A DNA stretch of 64,000 nt. It comes from Schistocephalus solidus. Its lineage: Eukaryota; Platyhelminthes; Cestoda; Diphyllobothriidea; Diphyllobothriidae. The position numbers were made by a program, and so were the translations under genes. The notes under the pieces are model-generated. The model was not told the origin of the DNA and searched no databases. It saw nothing but the letters and a program-made list of their open reading frames with translations. The stretch is from assembly GCA_017591395.1 (NCBI GenBank), contig WEDG01001391.1:62001-126000 (forward strand). The letters run 5' to 3'. Positions 62,483-64,000 of this stretch are shown here, one piece after another; positions within the stretch are counted from its first letter, which is position 1, and each line of letters starts with the position of its first letter.

Positions 62483-63608
62483 CCGCTTAGCGACCGCAGT
62501 CTACACGCGGTCAAGAATGTGTCACCACCCGTATCACCACTGGTGGAAGGTTTCTGTCATGCCTTTGGGCTCAGCGACGAAAAACGGGTTCAAGTTATGT
62601 GTGAATTTCTCTTATTCTTTTTAACATATCAGTGGGTCATGTTTTAACCATTATTCCAACGGAACATTATGATATCCCATCAGACAAAATAGCTCAGTCG
62701 AGCCTAGAAGCTGCTTTGTTTACTGATCCCTGGAATTTCCCTGTTCCCGGTTTTCTGCAAACCCTTTTAGATGGCTGCGTGGCAATGAATTAGTGGGATA
62801 CTAGCATGTTTCAGCTAGCCCGAACAAGTACGATATTCCGGTGGTCAATCAGTCAGCCGATTGGCATCTTACCGAAATTCCATGTTAGAGTGCTAACGCA
62901 TAGACAGGGTATCCATTACGTCGGCATTCATCAACTAACTAAATTTAAGGCATAAACGGGTGATGGAGAGTGATAGCCTCTCTCATAATTCACCTATTTT
63001 CCTGCCGACATTAGACCTTAAGGCGTCCTGACAATAATCTGGGAAGTCCATTCTGCTTCTGTAAGAATCACAGCCGAGTGGAGGTATTCGTTAAATTCAT
63101 TTCTAACACACAACAAGAGCCTCACGGACATCTGTTTTGGATATTCAGAATACGTTCCCGCTCTAGGCAATGTCAGAATATTAAGAAAGGCTTCAACTGG
63201 TTAACTTTGTATGGGCCAGACAACCAACCTTTTCTTAAGCCCTTCGATACTTTTACAACCACTGATTTGGGTATCATAAGAAGTATTTCAATTTCTGAGA
63301 AATTTCCAACATTCCCTTCTTTTGATCAATGTAAAACAGTAATTATCTTGTCATTTGGTGTTTCTTGAGGCAGAAGATCGGGTGAAGGAGAAGTTGCCCG
63401 ACTGAAATTTATCTGCATCCTTTGAAAAAAGGACGGATTGTTTCTATGACATCCGTTGCTGCACGTCATCAAATTGGGCAAAATACAAATTGCATGAACA
63501 GAATGTAATGGCAAATATTTTGTAGTATTAGTAGTTGTTGGTATGCCTCAATTGAGCTTGACACGTGCTAGCAGGCTATGCATGCAAATAAAAGGACTTT
63601 TTACTGAC

Positions 63609-63710
63609 CTGAAGATTTGCCACGCGATACTGAGTGTAACTGCCTCCATAATGCGGCAAAACGGCATACACAGAACCCTGACCGCTGATTTGCAGGTCGT
63701 ATTTTTGTGG
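63609..63710 (-). CDS. DPP-IV-like gene, propeller exon (34 codons)
   Basis: This is the first exon of the gene visible in the window. The acceptor is strong: a pyrimidine tract (cttcatctttattcc...) ending in TTAG just above 63710. The donor is CAG|GTCAGT at 63608-63603. The exon is exactly 34 codons, phase 0 at both ends. The translation contains GSVYAVLPHYGGSYTQYRV, which resembles the propeller strand in DPP4 that reads NSFYKIISNEEGYRHICYF. In the family this belongs to one of the last blades of the N-terminal beta-propeller, an extracellular domain. The next exon, 49072-49199, also starts in phase 0 and continues the strand order, although one short beta-hairpin common in the family may be missing or carried by a micro-exon. 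Earlier propeller exons are not in the window. Confidence 0.72.
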
Positions 63711-64000
63711 CTAAGCACGAAGGAATAAAGATGAAGGGTTTTGAACAAGAAAATCATATAGCAAAAGTATGCATTTATCTACTTACAGGTCACCGCAGCT
63801 GGCGTTCAGTCAAACTTTAAAAAATGCTCATTTCAGATACCCTCTGTTTGAGTTAATCATACGTGTTGGCATTAACCTTCCCTGCTCCCACGCAAGCGTC
63901 TTGCTAACCAGCTGATTATGTTGAGAAAAGCTAAATAATCGGATGCAGAAATGCATCGAGCAAAAATAAAATACCTTTTCAAAATATACTTCCATAAGAG
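63711..64000 (-). other. Intron upstream of first visible exon
   Basis: It begins at the pyrimidine tract of the 63710 acceptor. A GTAAGTAG donor-like site occurs on the minus strand at 63785-63778, but the short sequence in front of it has no clear open exon, so I do not call one. Confidence 0.4.

Larger units (their letters stand above)
49200..63608 (-). other. Long intron
   Basis: Intron between 63609-63710 and 49072-49199. It holds three TTAGGG-like tracts (52855-54275), R1 copy 3 and the foldback at 56953-57953. The parts 49200-52800 and 58000-63600 contain short open frames but no supported gene. 60590-61020 on the minus strand reads like decayed coding with stops, family unknown. Confidence 0.45.
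182..63710 (-). other. Gene locus: DPP-IV-like (S9B) gene, 5' end outside window
   Basis: This is the span of a single minus-strand gene rebuilt from exons with good splice sites. Transcription runs from high to low coordinates, and the N-terminal exons lie beyond 64000. Reading phases join without conflict for 63609-63710 to 49072-49199 (phase 0), to 33387-33835 (phase 2), to 29169-29662 (phase 1), to 16611-16793 (phase 2), and for 4292-4350 to 2093-2165 (phase 0), to 182-372 (phase 1). The protein pieces follow DPP-IV family order: propeller strand, FISNE motif, CLTC, WY.PP..KYP, LAS...VVVARV, nucleophile elbow, WY..FYE, LIVHDFDD, VDYD. In the family these proteins are type II membrane proteins that cut X-Pro dipeptides (DPP4, FAP) or act as inactive channel partners (DPP6, DPP10). 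Active-site motifs are lost here, so an inactive homologue is more likely. A pseudogene is possible. Confidence 0.72.

Noticed and set aside
1..64000. CRISPR arrays, rRNA genes, bacterial operons or prophage
   Set aside because: No regularly spaced direct repeats, no rRNA-like conserved stretches and no dense coding. The splice-bounded exons show eukaryotic DNA.

Overview
The window is AT-rich eukaryotic DNA dominated by introns and decayed repeats. Short exons with consensus splice sites sit kilobases apart. Two Penelope-like retroelement remnants with GIY-YIG endonuclease ends, tRNA-derived SINE-like pieces and scattered TTAGGG-like tracts fit a flatworm, most likely a tapeworm with large introns. 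That organism assignment is inference from repeat style and not proven. I see no bacterial genes, operons, rRNA, true tRNA genes or CRISPR arrays.

The main content is one gene on the minus strand that spans nearly the whole window and continues past its right edge. I assembled it by hand from splice sites, reading phase and family motifs. It is a dipeptidyl-peptidase-IV-like protein (family S9B: DPP4, FAP, DPP6, DPP10, DPP8, DPP9). In gene order the exons are 63609-63710 and 49072-49199 (end of the beta-propeller), 33387-33835 (CxxC region plus a Pro/Ser-rich insert), 29169-29662 (propeller to hydrolase junction), 16611-16793 (start of the alpha/beta-hydrolase domain), 7718-7881 (nucleophile-elbow region), 6923-6958 (tentative), 4292-4350, 2093-2165 (catalytic-Asp region) and 182-372 (C-terminal part). 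The N-terminal cytoplasmic, membrane and early propeller exons must lie beyond position 64000. The usual nucleophile motif GWSYGG is missing, and Asp aligns where Ser should be, as in DPP6 and DPP10. The conserved DxRGS segment is also lost. The product is therefore probably a non-enzymatic DPP-like membrane protein, or a gene in decay. One frame switch inside 29169-29662 and unresolved phases around 7718-7881 and 6923-6958 keep the decay reading open.

The rest is intron. 1-7700: the 3' exons, a repeat copy (540-1190) and a SINE/palindrome cluster (3526-3895). 7.9-16.6 kb: a long intron with a TTAGGG-like tract and a second repeat copy. 16.8-29.2 kb: a plus-strand Penelope-like remnant (17050-18510), repeat family R1 (19415-21110), R2 (26890-27580), a palindromic element (27858-27993) and a minus-strand Penelope-like fragment (28156-28899). 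29.7-33.4 kb: a less AT-rich repeat block. 33.8-49.1 kb: SINE-like DNA, a telomere-like tract and a second R1 copy. 49.2-63.6 kb: more telomere-like tracts and a third, rearranged R1 copy that carries a foldback with two arms of about 290 bp (56953-57953).

All similarity statements come from reading translations against remembered family motifs. No alignment or search was run.
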